7,684 nucleotides of DNA from assembly GCA_947461185.1 (NCBI GenBank), contig CANHJY010000086.1, positions 1-7,684 on the forward strand, written 5' to 3'. The notes beneath the pieces are model-generated. The model was not told the DNA's origin and did no database searches. It saw nothing but the letters and a program-made list of their open reading frames with translations. This DNA is from Flavobacteriales bacterium. GTDB lineage: Bacteria > Bacteroidota > Bacteroidia > Flavobacteriales_D > Crocinitomicaceae. The position numbers were made by a program, and so were the translations under genes. This document shows positions 7,378 to 7,684 of the stretch, piece after piece (positions within the stretch are counted from its first letter, which is position 1; each line of letters starts with the position of its first letter).

Positions 7378-7402
7378 AAAAAAAAACACCCGAAGGTGTT
7401 TT
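7378..7402 (-). terminator. Intrinsic terminator of gyrB with UUCG tetraloop
   Basis: On the minus strand the sequence reads AAAACACC, TTCG, GGTGTTTT and then more T: an 8-bp stem closed by the C(UUCG)G tetraloop, with nine consecutive T in total (five beyond the paired stretch). It starts 4 bp after the gyrB stop codon. It should end the gyrB transcript and insulate the CotH-like gene downstream, which then needs its own promoter within about 57 bp. Confidence 0.92.
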
Positions 7403-7406
7403 ACAA

Positions 7407-7684
7407 TTAAATATCGATTTTGGCGTATTTCGCATTTCGCTCAATAAACTCTCTTCTTGGTGGTACGTCATCCCCCATGAGCATTGAGAAAATTTGATCA
7501 CAGTCTGCCGCATTTTCAATGGTAACTTGTCTTAAGGTTCTGCTTTCTGGATTCATTGTAGTTTCCCACAATTGTTCTGCATTCATCTCACCAAGACCTT
7601 TGTAGCGTTGAACATTAACAGATGATTCACTTCCATTACCTCTTAATTCTGAAATAAGCCTATCTCTCATATCTTCATTCCAAG
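7407..7684 (-). CDS. gyrB: DNA gyrase subunit B, C-terminal end (5' part outside window)
   Basis: GyrB is the ATPase subunit of DNA gyrase (type IIA topoisomerase), which introduces negative supercoils. Only the last 91 complete codons are visible. The frame runs open to the window edge, and the Met codon at 7670 is internal. The sequence contains [20 protein letters not shown] and [11 protein letters not shown], the conserved TOPRIM-distal C-terminal block of GyrB/ParE proteins, and ends [24 protein letters not shown]. The (L)MGD.V.PRR.FIE.NA ending is the GyrB form, so gyrase is favoured over topoisomerase IV ParE. The stop is TAA (TTA at 7407-7409 on the plus strand), followed by the UUCG terminator. 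Confidence 0.96.
   Translation of the reverse strand, partial: WNEDMRDRLISELRGNGSESSVNVQRYKGLGEMNAEQLWETTMNPESRTLRQVTIENAADCDQIFSMLMGDDVPPRREFIERNAKYAKIDI

Overview
The window looks like a chromosomal segment of a Bacteroidota bacterium, most likely order Flavobacteriales. Four things point there: the DNA is AT-rich, the starts lack Shine-Dalgarno sequences, two large secreted proteins end in type IX secretion system (T9SS) type A sorting domains, and dnaB is followed by a secreted protein that flavobacterial genomes usually label 'asparagine synthetase B'. I cannot name the genus with confidence. A Crocinitomicaceae- or Fluviicola-like organism is a guess.

Layout from left to right. Positions 1-745 (+) are the 3' half of dnaB, the replicative helicase. 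After 29 bp, 775-2037 (+) encodes a 420-residue signal-peptide protein of the so-called asparagine synthetase B family. Its sequence looks like a class-I glutamine-amidotransferase-like (ThuA-like) fold and not like asparagine synthetase. After a further 67 bp, 2105-5008 (+) encodes a 967-residue secreted M43 (pappalysin/cytophagalysin) metalloprotease with PKD and other beta-sandwich modules and a T9SS sorting domain. A bidirectional intrinsic terminator at 5026-5052 separates it from the convergent gene at 5059-7320 (-), a 753-residue secreted CotH-kinase-like protein with a lamin-tail domain and its own T9SS sorting domain. Upstream of that gene lies an 86-bp gap holding a 10-bp direct repeat and the UUCG-tetraloop terminator of the next gene, the 3' end of gyrB (7407-7684, -).

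The two edge genes are replication housekeeping genes. The two genes between them that face each other make cell-surface or secreted T9SS cargo: a zinc protease and a kinase-fold protein. Nothing in the sequence ties these two cargo proteins into one pathway beyond the shared export route. I see no tRNA, rRNA, CRISPR array, insertion sequence, attachment site or phage gene. There is no non-coding stretch longer than 86 bp. Nothing in the window amounts to a new multi-gene system. The points most worth a second look are the misnamed amidotransferase-like protein, the WDLN variant in the CotH active site, the putative cysteine switch of the protease, and the SSB-like tail of DnaB.
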